A stretch of 64,000 nt of DNA from contig NC_065570.1 of assembly GCF_937616625.2 (NCBI RefSeq), forward strand, positions 50,087,665 through 50,151,664, written 5' to 3'. This document shows, piece by piece, positions 33,563-44,970 of this stretch (position 1 is its first letter; each line of letters begins with the position of its first letter). The DNA is from Mercurialis annua (lineage: Eukaryota > Streptophyta > Magnoliopsida > Malpighiales > Euphorbiaceae). Made by a program: the position numbers and the translations under genes. The notes under the pieces were generated by a model, which was not told the origin of the DNA, searched no databases, and saw only the letters and a list, made by a program, of their open reading frames with translations.

Positions 33563-35061
33563 TGTTGAGCAAAAAGCACAACTTGTAATAATCCGGAAGT
33601 CGGAATCGATCCCACGAGGAGTGAATCTAGAGCGATTGATGAGAATGAATTTTAGTTGCGATTCAATTCGTTTAGCGAAACTCGAATGGTGAAGTTCAAG
33701 TAAGATTAACACTGAATAGGCACTAAACAATTAAACTAACAATTCAAGTAACTAAAATAAGAACAAGTTTAATCAATAAGTAAAAGATGTCTAGGGGTTG
33801 AAATCATTCCTAGGTCATGCATACATGGTAATGGATAAATTGGTATATAGCAAGGGCCGAGTTGTGCCTAGCGCACCGTTCCCGCTCTCTCGAGCCTCTA
33901 AGAACGACAAAATCAATCATCAAGTAATCAATTAATGCCTAACTCACTCTCGTGATACTAAACAAAACCAATTACCCAACATCAATTAATCAACAAACTC
34001 AAGGTCACCTAAATCCTAATCCACTCTCGTGGTATTACAATCTAGGCTTATAATTCCAAAGTCTATTCACCTAACCATTTCTCAATGAGTCAAGCAAACA
34101 CTAAATCATGCATTAGATAGCTAGGCTAACACAAGCATTAGGAACTAGAATTAGAACAAGCATTTAACCAATCATCATACCATTTAACATAACAAGAAGG
34201 AAATCATCTCAACCCCCAAACATGGGGGATTAGTTACACATTTCAAGAGCTAAATCAACAAAATGATAAATGGAAGACATGGGTAAAGAGTACTTACAAT
34301 AAGATGAAAAACCCACAAATAATAATTGTAATAGAAAATAAAACTTGTTCATTCAATGAAGCTTCAAAGATCTCAACAATGGAGGAAATAAAAATCTGGA
34401 AATTCTATTGAAGAAGAAGACTAAAATTAGGAGAAGATTCAAAAGTACAATAATAGAATAAAGTCTAGCAAAATCTTCTATACCTAAAATAAAGATAAGG
34501 CCCCATATATATAGTACTTACAAAAGAAGGAAAAAGACAAACATTCAATTACACATGTGTTGGGCCCAAAATAGCAAATTAATAAAGCCTGAATGCATCT
34601 TGAATTAAGATTTCCCCATTCCAGCAAGCCCAAGTTCGAATAGAGCTCCTTGGGCTAAATGAGAAGCCCGATTCGAGCTGCCATTTTCTGCTCCAAATCT
34701 CGATCTTCAAACCTTCGTAACTCGGTGTAGAAATGTCCGATTAAGTCGATTCTTGAACCGTTGGAAAGCTCAGGACGTCTACTTTAACTTTCATGAAGAT
34801 CACGAGTTCATTTGAGGCTTCGAGCTAGTCCAAATTGGTCAATTAGTGCCCCGGGGTCAGCTTTTCAGATTTGCAAATGAGCTTCCGCATCGCTTTTGTC
34901 GTCTTTTCCAACTTTTGCACCAAAATGCTTCCGCAATGCTCCTAAGTACCTGAAATATTAAAACACGTAATAAGGCATACGAAATACCATAAAACCGTGA
35001 TAAAACGTTAATAAAGCATGCGGAAACGACGCTAAAGATAGGAGTAAAAATACTCCTATCA
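33563..35061 (-). repeat. 5' LTR of the Athila-like element
   Basis: 1499 bp partner of 22673-24171. As the element's upstream LTR it should hold the promoter for the minus-strand RNA. The TATATATAGTAC run at 34505-34516 on the plus strand may be part of it, but this is not tested. Confidence 0.96.
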
Positions 35062-35066
35062 AAAAC

Positions 35067-35416
35067 CCCTCACCTTTTACCCCCAATTCGTTTGCACCCT
35101 CACATTGCAAAACCACCAAATATACCCAAGTTACGACCTTTCACTTTCAATTGCACCCTTAAGCATTAAATTGATCTCTTTTCACTTGAAAAAATAGGTT
35201 TATTTTTGTTTTAAATAAAATATTAAGTCCTATTTTAAAATATATGCTAAAATTTAAAGTATTTATTTGAACATTTTTCAAGTGAAAAGAGATCAATTTA
35301 ATGTTTGAGGGTACAATTGAAAGTGAAAGGTCGTAATTTGGGTATATTTAGTGGTTTTACAACGTGAGGGTGCAAACGAATTGGGGGTAAAAAGTGGGGG
35401 GATTTTAAGGGGATAA
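35067..35416. repeat. Inverted-repeat element split by the Athila insertion
   Basis: The arm ACCCCCAATTCGTTTGCACC (near 35079) returns as reverse complement near 35370-35390. The arms match for over 120 bp, with AGATCAATTTAATG near the centre. The right end continues ...GGGGATTTTAAGGGG. The matching left end (CCACTTAAAA) lies at 22661-22670, on the other side of the Athila element. Confidence 0.75.
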
Positions 35417-35577
35417 GCCTTTTGATAATATCACTGAGAATGTTTTGATAATTTCAATGGCTTTTTACTGCCGAAACTGTACTTATCATAGACATGCTAA
35501 ATCATCATTAAATGAATTTTACAAATACAACATGCCTGCTGGCCAGTGACTCTATAAAGGAAATGCAAAAGATGTAT

Positions 35578-36348
35578 TAATTAAAAGGCTAACAGGCTGA
35601 AAAAAGCCTAATTTTTATTTTAGTTTTCAATTCCATCCCGACGTAGCAATTTTTTCAATTTTACCCTATTTTGCATTTTTAGTTTTCAATTACACCCTGA
35701 ATTAAAATGAATTTATTATTATAAGAACTAAAATATATATAAAAAATATATTTAAAGATTATTTCATACTTTTTTTCATTTGGCTAAATTCAAACAAATC
35801 CTTAAATTTAAATAAAATTTAAATAAATTTTAAACTTTAAAAATAAAAATAAATTAATTTTTTTATTTTTTATTAATTTTGTGGAGGAGAAGCAGCTACT
35901 CCTCATGCCAGGAGCATCTGCTCTTCCGGAGGAGCATCTTCTTCTCATCAAGGAGCAACAGATCCTCGTTAAAGAGCAGATGCTCCTCGCCTGAGGCGCA
36001 GTTCTGCTCCTCCATTGAGGAGCTGTCGGAGGAGGAGGAGCTGCTCCTCCTCCGGAAATTTTAAAAAATATTTTTTTATTTTTTTAATTTTTTTAATTTT
36101 TTGTTATTTACAGAGAAGATGGTTTATTGGTATAATTTAAAACATTAAAGGATTTTTAGATTTTTTTGTAAAAATGAAGGACCTATTTGAATATTAATCG
36201 AATGAAAAGAGTTTAATTTAATGCATCAGAGTGCAATTGAAAACTAAAAATGCGAAATAAGGTAAAATTGAAAAAATTGCTACGTCAGGGTGGAATTCAA
36301 AATTAAAACAAAGGTCGGGATTTTTTCAGCCCATTAGCCTAATTAAAA
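35578..36348. mobile_element. MULE-like element 2 with 9-bp TSD
   Basis: Element 35587-36339 (753 bp), beginning GGCTAACAGGCTGAAAAAAG and ending with the imperfect reverse complement. Terminal arms are about 150 bp and share CGACGTAGCAATTTTTTCAA. The 9-bp duplication TAATTAAAA is at 35578-35586 and 36340-36348. The core at 35881-36057 is GC-rich and made of GGAGCAG/CTGCTCC words forming many small hairpins, unlike the AT-rich arms. No transposase. Confidence 0.88.
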
Positions 36349-37500
36349 CTCCTACACTTAGATAATACTCGCTTATTTCGAAAACTAATTGTGTGAATAC
36401 AATAAAAAAAGCATTGAATATAATTAGCATTAAACAAGGGTATTATAGGCAGTTGGTACAATTTTAACTAAACTAACTAAAATTTTTAATATGTGTGAAA
36501 CTCAAATCAGCCTATCAACTGCGGACGGAGGGAGTAATAATTAAAAAAAACAATATATCAGTTTTTTCGGGTTCTCAAGAACTTAAAACCGAACAGAACC
36601 GGAATGTATGAAAAGTCATAATTTTAAAACCGGATCGGCGGTTTTCGGTTCGGTTTTTATACACACCCTTACACATAACGATGGACGCCCAAGAGTTTGA
36701 CAATGTTCTAACCTTACATATGTAAATTGTTGTATGAGCACGTGGATGTTGTTTAATGCTTTGAATGTATGTTCAGATCTTAATATTAGCAGGTTAATCA
36801 GATAATCATGTTAAATTAGTTCAAAACTAATCAAACACATAAAAGCTTTAGGATTTTCATAAATTTATAATTAGAGGTTGTATAGACATTTAACATGATA
36901 ATTTCTACAATTAGCCTCATTTTATCCGGTTTAGAATTTGTGTTGTAAAATAAAATAAAAACAATTATCCACTAGAAATTCCATGGTTAGATGCTAAGTA
37001 TTATTTGTTAGGAATTTTAAAGCTAGATGCTTATTATGAATTCTATTTGTCATGTCAATACAAATTGAGTCATATGTCAGTATTAAGTATGTTTATATTG
37101 TTTCCGGTTATTTTCAGCACCTTTGCTTTCCATATATTTATTTTCAATATTTTTTCCAGTTAGTTTTATTGAGATGAGATGTTTGCCTTATTATTCTCTG
37201 TATAACATGATTCAGTCTATTTGCGCTATACTTGTAAATAGTCGTGCAAGTTCAAAAGTTAGTTGTCTTTACGAATCTGGATCTTTTGATTTGATGCACG
37301 ACGTCTTATGCAACCATAAATAAGCAGTAGTCGGTAGAAAAGGTATTCTTGTGCTGGTTAAGTGGCAACTGCATATCCAACAAAGCCACTAGATTGCCAT
37401 AAATCTGAACGAACTATACACTTCCACAACTCTTTCCGCTTTCATTCTACTAAAAAAATTTAAATCTGTTTTTAAACTTAATCAACCAAAAATTATTTAG
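36349..37500. other. AT-rich intergenic DNA
   Basis: No gene supported. The open frame 37123-37323 has no family signature. Confidence 0.4.
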
Positions 37501-37898
37501 AAACTTGCAGTTGGAATAATATGAGATTCCCTCTTGCAAAATAAAAGGGCTCGATCGAGCCCTTCATTAAACCAATGGGGCTCGATCGAGCCCACTTTCC
37601 GAGGGCTCAAGATTGATCCCTAAATATAAGGGCTCGATCGAGCCCTTCATTAAACTCAGGGGCTCGATCGAGCCCTACCTATGAGGGGGGAAAAACTCGC
37701 CGAAAACACTTTACGACTTCATTTTTTGTCTGATTTGCTACTTCTTCCTTTTCTAGCCCAAAAGACCCTATTTTGCTCTGATTTTCCTATAACACAAATA
37801 CACACAATAAGGTATACAAAGTAACCAAAAAGCGTGGTAAAACATGCAAAAGCAAATGGAAAACCTATAATAAATAGTAGTATTTTATTCCTATCACT
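37501..37898. mobile_element. Fragment of an LTR from a second gypsy-like element
   Basis: The last part (ACACAATAAGGTATACAAAGTA, CGTGGTAAAACATGCAAAAG, then GTAGTATTTTATTCCTATCA) has the same order of words as the end of the Athila LTR (AATAAGGCATACGAAATACC ... AATACTCCTATCA) but is clearly diverged. The CA at 37897-37898 would be the LTR end. No internal coding region or partner LTR was found, so it is a remnant or solo fragment. Its left limit is uncertain. Confidence 0.5.
37547..37675. repeat. Four copies of a 16-bp perfect palindrome
   Basis: GGGCTCGATCGAGCCC occurs at 37547-37562, 37578-37593, 37630-37645 and 37660-37675. Spacers between them are also partly repeated (TTCATTAAAC). A fifth, decayed copy may be GGGCTCAAGATTGATCCC at 37603-37620. 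Confidence 0.95.
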
Positions 37899-39030
37899 TG
37901 CCGGTTATTAATATTATCAGTTCGTCAGTCATTACCCATCACCTGTTGTATGCATTGTTATAGACATATTTATCTTCTAATTTTATTTCCTGAAACAACC
38001 TAGATTTATCCCGGATGTTCAAAGTCACTCTCCCGAACCATATAAATAAAATTATTCCTATTATAAATTAATTTAAAATTCTTTCCTAATTAGTTTAGTT
38101 TTTTTTTCCTTCTAAACTGTCATTATTTAATCTTATAAAAAGATGAGTTTTTTTAATTAATTAAAATAAAAAGACATTCATATACATTGTAATAAAAGTA
38201 TTCATCTTGTGATAATTAATCAAAATATTTAATATTATATTATTTAACTAACCTCTAATCAATTAACATCCAATAAATAATATTATATCCTCTAAAAAGA
38301 ACCTTGAAAGTAAATTTTAATTAAAACAAAGGTTTTTTTCATATAGAATAAAAAAAGAAAAAAAACACAAAGTTAGATGGAAGTGATAAAAAAAATCTCT
38401 AACAATTGTGTTCTAGTAGCTGAACAAGTTTTTATTTTCTAAATGCAGTAGTTAGACAATACTTAAGTAATAAATATCATACGAATTAGACCTACCTAAT
38501 AATTTCGAACAACATTATTCTAATTATTAAATAATGTATTAAGCCTAAAAATAGAATTTTTTAGATTATAATGCTACAGTAAACCCTCTAATAATTAATA
38601 ATTCTAATAATTAATAGAAAAGTGAAAGAACCAATTTCGTTACACGTCGTATAATTAATAATTTTATTATTTAATAATTAATGAAATTTAAAATATATAG
38701 TATAATGAATATTAATTATTAGAGAGATTTTCTAAAAAATATATATATTTACATATAAATATAATAGATTAATTTAAATTATATATGGGATAAAAAAGTG
38801 TTATCTAACACTTAACTTAATTATTTATTACAATAAAAGACTTCACATATGTCTAGTATAAAAAGATATAAAAGATAATTTTATTTCATGAATACAACTT
38901 TTTGATAGTTATTTTTTAGTTTAATAAGTACAAAGTTATTTCTTTTGAATAGAGTGACTGCGAAGTGTCTTTAGTTGGTTTTTTTTATATTATAATATTA
39001 ATATTAGGTCTACAAATGCAAATGCTTTAA
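37899..39030. other. AT-rich intergenic DNA
   Basis: Nothing coding seen. The words TAATAATTAATAATTCTAATAA repeat loosely around 38590-38700. Confidence 0.4.
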
Positions 39031-39351
39031 AATATATTATGGTAGTGTTAAATAAATTCATAAATTATACATGTTTTCTCAATTTAATCACGAACTTTGA
39101 AACGTCTTAATTGTATGCATGAAATTGCATTTTTTTTTCAATTTGATACATATCCTGACGTGACATTCATTCAATAGTGTAATTTTACTGAGGTGGACAT
39201 TTTTGTCAGCCACGTCAGCATATTACGATCTCGTGTATCGAATTGAGAAAAATAAAACTTATTTCATACAATTGAGACGTTTTAAAGTTCGTGATTAAAT
39301 TGAGAAAACATGTATAGTTTATGAATTTTTTTAACATTACCCTGAATATAT
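39031..39351. mobile_element. MITE with about 8-bp TSD
   Basis: Element 39039-39343. Left arm ATGGTAGTGTTAAATAAATTC with ATACATGTTTTCTCAATTTA; the right arm is the reverse complement at about 90% over 85 bp. Candidate duplication AATATATT is at 39031-39038 and 39344-39351. An 8-bp duplication would suit the hAT superfamily, but the AT-rich target weakens the evidence. Confidence 0.7.
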
Positions 39352-39864
39352 TTAGATTTTTTATATTTTTTAATAAAAATTTAATAAATTAATAATTCTA
39401 ATAATTAATAAATTTTTCATCCACCATGTATATTAACTATTAGAGGGGTGACTGTACTTATATTCTAGTATTTTTATATCATTTTATTATACTTTTAAAT
39501 ATAATTAATAATATGTACGTGGTAGATTTTGTTTCATTCTTTATATAGTAATTTCTCAAATTATAATATATTTAACAAATATAATAATATAACATCAATT
39601 AAAATAAAATATTAGGTCAAAAATACTAAGATAAACTAAATACAGTTATCTTTGAACAATAAGGAAAATATTGGATTTTATAGGAAAGGGTTTCGGGTAG
39701 GAAGCTCTTTTCACAACCAGCTAGTTGAATGGATCAACCGTCTATTTTCTCATCTTTCATTTATTATGAAGTACCACACATAAATAAGTGTTAGACATAA
39801 TAAAGATTATGCCAAATAATTTTATATATTTATAACTTAAATTTTTTTAATATATATCTTTATA
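39352..39864. other. AT-rich intergenic DNA
   Basis: Nothing recognised. Confidence 0.4.
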
Positions 39865-40789
39865 TATTTAATTGGCCTAATATCTTAAACAATTCTAATC
39901 TTTTAGCCTCTTTCAATCCTGACGTTAAAAACTGATCAATTTTATATTATTTTGTATTTTACAGTTTCAATTATACTCTGAAATATAAAATTAACCTTTT
40001 TTTCATTTGATTTTTTTTAAGGAACATCACATTAACATATATTTAAAATAGCAGTTATAAATTGCACACAAAATTTTTTTTTTTCCCACAAATTCAAATA
40101 ATAATAATAATAAATTTTTAATTTAATATAATGTGATGTCAATAATTGTTTTATGAATATTTCCGACTCTACAACCGCGTAACTCACACCCACAAACGGT
40201 TTGTCTTCTCTAAATATTATTAATTATTTTAACTAAATCTAAATAAATTCAATATATACACAATTAGTTTTTTTAAATCAAACTTCCCGACATTTTAAAG
40301 CCTCCAACCATCCCGCAATCGCTGAAAATTGATTTAAAACCGACCCGAATGTAACCCGACCGGATCCATCTTCTCCATAGAAGACGAACCTAGATTTGGG
40401 TTCAGCTTCCATGGAAAAGACGGGCCGGGTTTTAGTTTGGATTTGAGTTGGAGTTGGACGGTTTTGGGATGGTTGGGATGAGTTTGATATTTTGTTATAA
40501 AAAAAAAATTATGAGTATATTAAATTAATTAATTTAAATTTAAATTAATTTTAATTTGATTATGGTTTTTTTGTTAGTTTTCAAAGATAGTTTTTTTTTT
40601 CAAATGAAAAAAATATAATTGTATCCTTAGATTTGATTAATTAAATTATTTCATCTTTCAAATTAAAAAGTTGTCAAAATTTGAAAAATCGGGATACAAT
40701 TGAAATGATAAAATACGAAATAGGATGGGTAGGATTGAAAAGGGACTTAAAGGTCAGAGTTTTTTTTAAGGCATTAGGCCTATTTAATT
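39865..40789. mobile_element. MULE-like element 3 with 9-bp TSD
   Basis: Element 39874-40780 (907 bp). The left end GGCCTAATATCTTAAACAAT and the reverse-complemented right end GGCCTAATGCCTTAAAAAAA match, and the arms share TTTCAATCCT. The duplication TATTTAATT is at 39865-39873 and 40781-40789. The centre (about 40310-40490) is richer in GC, with partly palindromic words (GATCCATCTTCTCCATAGAAG, CTTCCATGGAAAAGACGG). No transposase. Confidence 0.86.
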
Positions 40790-42788
40790 AGGTAAAATAA
40801 TTTGATTTATTTAGACTGTAGAAAACATTTGACGAGCTGGTTCGTTATAATTTTGTAAATTGAGACAATTATATTCAAAATTTATTTGGTTATGTAAATT
40901 TACTTGATTAATTTGGATATGAAAGAGAATTTCCATAATTCTAATTGAACCGGAGGTTCAATATAATCTTTAAATTTGCTAAACCGACGAACCTTAATAT
41001 TTATTTATTTTTTCAAACGGTATGTTAAAATGACTAAAATTATAAATGAATATCATTGTATCTAATAACTATTGTTGGAGTATTATCTAAGACTTTGATC
41101 ATTTGAGTGGATTAATTATTGACAATTTTCATTTGATTAATTAAATGTTTAAAGTAATATTTATTTATGCTTGTACACGTTTTAAGTTTAATGGATACTT
41201 ACATGCCAAAGTATATTGAACATAATAATAATTATTTTTAAAATTTTAATTGTTTGAACTTTTAAGTGGAGTGATTTTTTTACAAAGAAAACACTATTTT
41301 ATAGGAAGATGTAAGTTATGAACACTCTACAGTGACACATAAACAGTGAATGAAATTGACTGAAAATTCAATTTCTAGAGCCATAATTAGGATGAGATAA
41401 AGACTTGGGATTCAAAAATATAACTCATTAACTCAAAAGTTGTCAAATTATCTTGCATGAGTTGCCCAAGTTATTTACTACATTTTGAAGAGACTGAGAT
41501 AGACCACTGTAGTTGGTGCAACTACAATTTAAGAATGACATATTGGGAATTTCTAGAATGTATATAATTGATATTATACAGATTATTAATATCATTTTGC
41601 AATTCAACTTCGCACAAAAAATTAGAATAATTCAAATTCATAATTTTAGAAAGTAAATTATTAATTTTAGTTCAGTTTACATTTTCGTAAGAACTTTTTT
41701 ACTTTTTCTAATCCAAATTCACAAACTAATATTCTTCTAATTGTTTGTTCCAAGTTGAATGAGCAAAATGTTGTTTTATTGCCTTACACAGTAAAAAAGT
41801 TCTTACTAAAATAGTTGGAACTTACACCTAATTATGGACCCCGTTTAGATTAATTTTCGGTCTTAGTCCAATCGAGTCGTCATTTTTTATTCAGTTTGAG
41901 TTCGATTTGGATCTATATGTTATCATCAAATTCGGTCTACGAATCAAATTTTTACAATCCGGACCAAATTTTTTTCGAGCTATGTGAAAATTTAACTAAA
42001 AATTAAAGTTTAACTTTATATGTAGAAAGCTAAGATTATGCAAATTCACACTGAAATCATATCAATTTGATAATAAAATTAAATATTCAAATCCTATTTA
42101 AGATAGATAGTCCTGAATTGAGCGAGAGATATTCAGTCTATTAAATATATCTAGTCGATAATAAAATATAGAAATAAAAAAAAGTGATATTGACTTAGTT
42201 GGAAGTATATCTATTCCTTTAAAAATAAGTCTTTGATATTTATATGTGAATATAGTATACATGTTTGCTTGAGATAAAATTGCTTCAATTAGGGTTTCCC
42301 TTGTTTCCATCATGGAAATGAAAATAGCAATGTCATGCTCATGCATCTAACTATGACATGACTTCTTCATAGAAACACTTGTCATATGTCTATTTATTTA
42401 TTAAATAAACATTTATTTAATAGCCATTTATACTTGATCATCAAGCTCTAATGTTAGTGAGAGTTTCATGTATTTAATATTTAATTGGTTAATTAATTAT
42501 CGTTTTCATTCTTAATATTAGTTATAGACCAAAACCTACATGAACTATGTGGTGAAACCTCCCATTCATGAAGATCATCCAGATGTATATCAACTTAATG
42601 GACATCTAATTATTTATGTGCGCTATCAAAAGATTCATAGCTTAAAAGAAAAATAAAACATTTAGTATTCAGATTATAGATAACTGTTTTTAATTGCAAA
42701 TAAAATAAAAACTTTATTGAATTTCAATTCTATCATATGTTCTTTTAAAGTTTTCAAATCTTTTTACCGACTATTGTATTAATCTTAT
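40790..42788. other. AT-rich intergenic DNA, no gene recognised
   Basis: About 2 kb. The open frame at 42098-42346 (minus, 82 aa) is unrecognised and has no exon context. Nothing else stands out. Confidence 0.4.
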
Positions 42789-43532
42789 CACTATGCCGTT
42801 GCTGCTGTTGAAGACGATGATATCTTCTGGAAACATGGAAGCAGAGGCTTCTCAGCTGCAGCTGCAGCTTCTTTATTGATAACAGGAATTCACTCCCAGC
42901 CTCTTGATCAACACAGGTCGGATTTATTTAAAATTTGCTGGAAATCAGAGGTTCCTCCTCGAATAAAGGTATTCCTCTGGACTGCTTTACACAAAAGCAT
43001 CCCGTCTTTAGCTTTTCTAGCTTCGCGTGGAATTATTAGAGATGGTAATACAACTTGTGATCTCTGTGCTGAATTGGAGACTCAAGACCATATTTTTTTG
43101 CATTGTATCTTTGCAAGAAAAATTTGGTTTTCGTTTTTTCAAAAAATGGATCTAGCTTGGGTAATGCCCTCTTCTCTTGATGATTTTCTCATTCAATGGA
43201 ATGCCATTATTTCGTATGGTGGTTGCTCCAAACTTTGGACTAATGTTTGGATTATTTTTATATGGGAAATTTGGAAGTGCCGTAATAGAAGAATTTTTCA
43301 GCATAAGGATTGTTCTACAGAAGATGTTATTTTTCGAAGTCTTATTAACGTGGGTTTCTTTTACAATAGCGCTCACCCTTCTTTTGTTTACTCGGGTTTA
43401 GATTTGTATAGAAACCCCGATAGCATTTTCTTTTCTTAGCTTTTGTAAGCCTATGGCTTATTTTTTGTTTTTCGGTTTTGCCTTTTTTTTGGGCTTTTAA
43501 TATAATCTTATTCATCAAAAAAAAAAAAAAAA
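42789..43532 (+). mobile_element. 5'-truncated LINE fragment
   Basis: An open frame from about 42789 to 43439 carries the zf-RVT region of LINE ORF2: EDDDIFWKHGSRGFSAAAAA, ICWKSEVPPRIKVFLWTALH, CDLCAELETQDHIFLHCIFA and IFIWEIWKCRNRRIFQ. It ends with a stop, about 80 bp of 3' UTR and an A tail (43518-43532). The reverse transcriptase and endonuclease are missing, as expected for 5' truncation during insertion. It is from a different LINE family than the full-length copy at 8.6-14.2 kb, as it lacks the RNase H domain and has a longer 3' UTR. No clear target duplication. Confidence 0.85.
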
Positions 43533-43554
43533 TTCGGTAATTTCAGCTGATGTA

Positions 43555-43863
43555 AGGGCCTTTTTTTAATACCAAAGCTTTTAAGGTGTATTCAGTTATA
43601 GTCAAATTTTTTAAAATCAGCTAGTTTAGTCTTATGTGCGTAAAATAATGGAAACTTTTTATTACTAATTGCGAATACAATCAAAAAAATTATTGTGTCA
43701 CTCGCTTCAACGTGACGAGTGACATGACAATTTTTACGGTTCAGTTCGAAGATGGCTATAAATTTTTTTGGATATCTCAAAATGGGTTAAAACAGCCGAT
43801 TTTAAAAAATTTGACTATAATTGACGATATAAGTAAAGATTAGGTATAAAAAAGAATAGCCCT
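43555..43863. repeat. MITE-like inverted repeat
   Basis: The left arm (AGGGCCTTTTTTTAATACC ... TATAGTCAAATTTTTTAAAA) returns as reverse complement at about 43780-43863 (TTTTAAAAAATTTGACTATA ... AGCCCT). It lies directly behind the LINE fragment's A tail. No convincing target duplication. Confidence 0.65.
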
Positions 43864-44590
43864 TTAAATAAATAATTGTTTATAACTATTTGTTATTCAT
43901 TTAATATTTATTTAATATTCTTCATCAATCTATCCACTATAAAAATGGTTATTCTTTTAATAAAACTAAGAAAGACCGTAAAAAAATCAATATTCTAATG
44001 ACTTCACAATAAAATGGATGTTTAATCATTAAGGGACTATTTTAATTGTTAAAATTTTAGAATCGGATATACTCTAATTTTAAAGTCAGAGCAAACAATT
44101 AAAATAGTTATATCTAAAAATTTAGAAATTTTTCTCTTTCATACTTATCTTTTCACAATTTTATCTAACTAGTTTAAAGTTTTTTTTAGTAAATTTTGAT
44201 TTAACGATGGATTTGAGTCTTTTATCAACGAAAAACTTAATTTACCGACGGATTTCAGCCTTTAGCGATGGAAAAATCGGTTGCTAAAATGCAGTTTTCT
44301 AGTAGTGCATATATAAATAATTAATTATCAAAGTTTATGATAAATTAAATAAAATTAAATTTTTAATTTTAAATATAATGAATTATTTATATTAAGCTAA
44401 ATTTCAATTTGAACCTGATTTAAAATATTTATATTTAATTTTCATTAAATTTCCTTTTTAATGTTTAAACCGTCAAAACTAACCGTTGAGCGGAACCAAC
44501 CGGTTCCGAACCAATATAGTTACGCCAATATTTCTTAAACTGTGATCAGTTCGAAACCGCCGTTTTATAAACCGTGGCCACTTTTATATA
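43864..44590. other. AT-rich intergenic DNA
   Basis: Nothing recognised. It includes words such as AACCGTTGAGCGGAACCAACCGG that occur widely in plant repeats. Confidence 0.4.
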
Positions 44591-44594
44591 AATA

Positions 44595-44626
44595 CTAGCG
44601 TTCGGCCACGTGCTACACACGTGAGC
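44595..44626 (-). mobile_element. Possible Helitron 3' terminus
   Basis: On the minus strand, CACGTG-TGTAG-CACGTG (a hairpin) is followed by 8 bases, then CTAG directly before T. A subterminal hairpin a few bases before CTRR|T is the Helitron 3' signature. I could not locate a matching TC 5' end, so the element's extent is unknown. Confidence 0.45.
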
Positions 44627-44742
44627 GACATGACCCGTTATATGTATAAAATATTAACTAAAGTATTTTAATTTTTATTAGTTTTTATTAATTTGTTTAT
44701 ATAAATAAAAGTTATAGCGCATGAGTGACATTTTATGACCCG

Positions 44743-44744
<2 letters not shown>

Positions 44745-44828
<84 letters not shown>
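44745..44828. repeat. (AT)n microsatellite, about 42 units
   Basis: Uninterrupted alternating A/T, about 84 bp. The flanks carry repeated words GACCCGTAATATA and GACCTGTTATATT. Confidence 0.97.
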
Positions 44829-44830
<2 letters not shown>

Positions 44831-44970
44831 AATAAATTATTTTTAAATGACCTGTTATATTTATTAAATTATTAACTAAATTATAAAATATAATCTTTTA
44901 GTTTTTGATAAAAAATTATAAATTATTTTTTCAATTGAAATTTTAACACATTACGGCCTGTAATATATAT

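Larger units (their letters stand above)
22668..35066 (-). mobile_element. Athila-type Ty3/gypsy LTR retrotransposon, 12.4 kb
   Basis: Coding strand is minus, so the right LTR (33563-35061) is the 5' LTR and the left LTR (22673-24171) is the 3' LTR. Both are 1499 bp, read TGTTGAGC...CCTATCA on the plus strand, and differ at about six places by eye. A 5-bp target duplication AAAAC flanks it (22668-22672, 35062-35066). The primer site matches tRNA-Asp. Order on the coding strand is gag, protease, RT, RNase H, integrase, then an extra ORF, with about 1.66 kb non-coding before the 3' LTR. Integrase lies after RNase H (Ty3/gypsy order). The tRNA-Asp primer, long LTRs, long 3' region and extra ORF fit the Athila lineage. 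Pol is broken by an in-frame stop and a frameshift. Confidence 0.96.

Noticed and set aside
37547..37675. CRISPR-like array (four equal repeats with spacers)
   Set aside because: A plant nuclear context, perfect palindromic repeats, unequal and partly repeated spacers; it is a repeat cluster next to an LTR remnant.
42098..42346. 82-aa minus-strand frame that looked organelle-like (Ile/Phe/Tyr-rich)
   Set aside because: I could not match it to any plastid or mitochondrial protein. The composition follows the AT-rich DNA.
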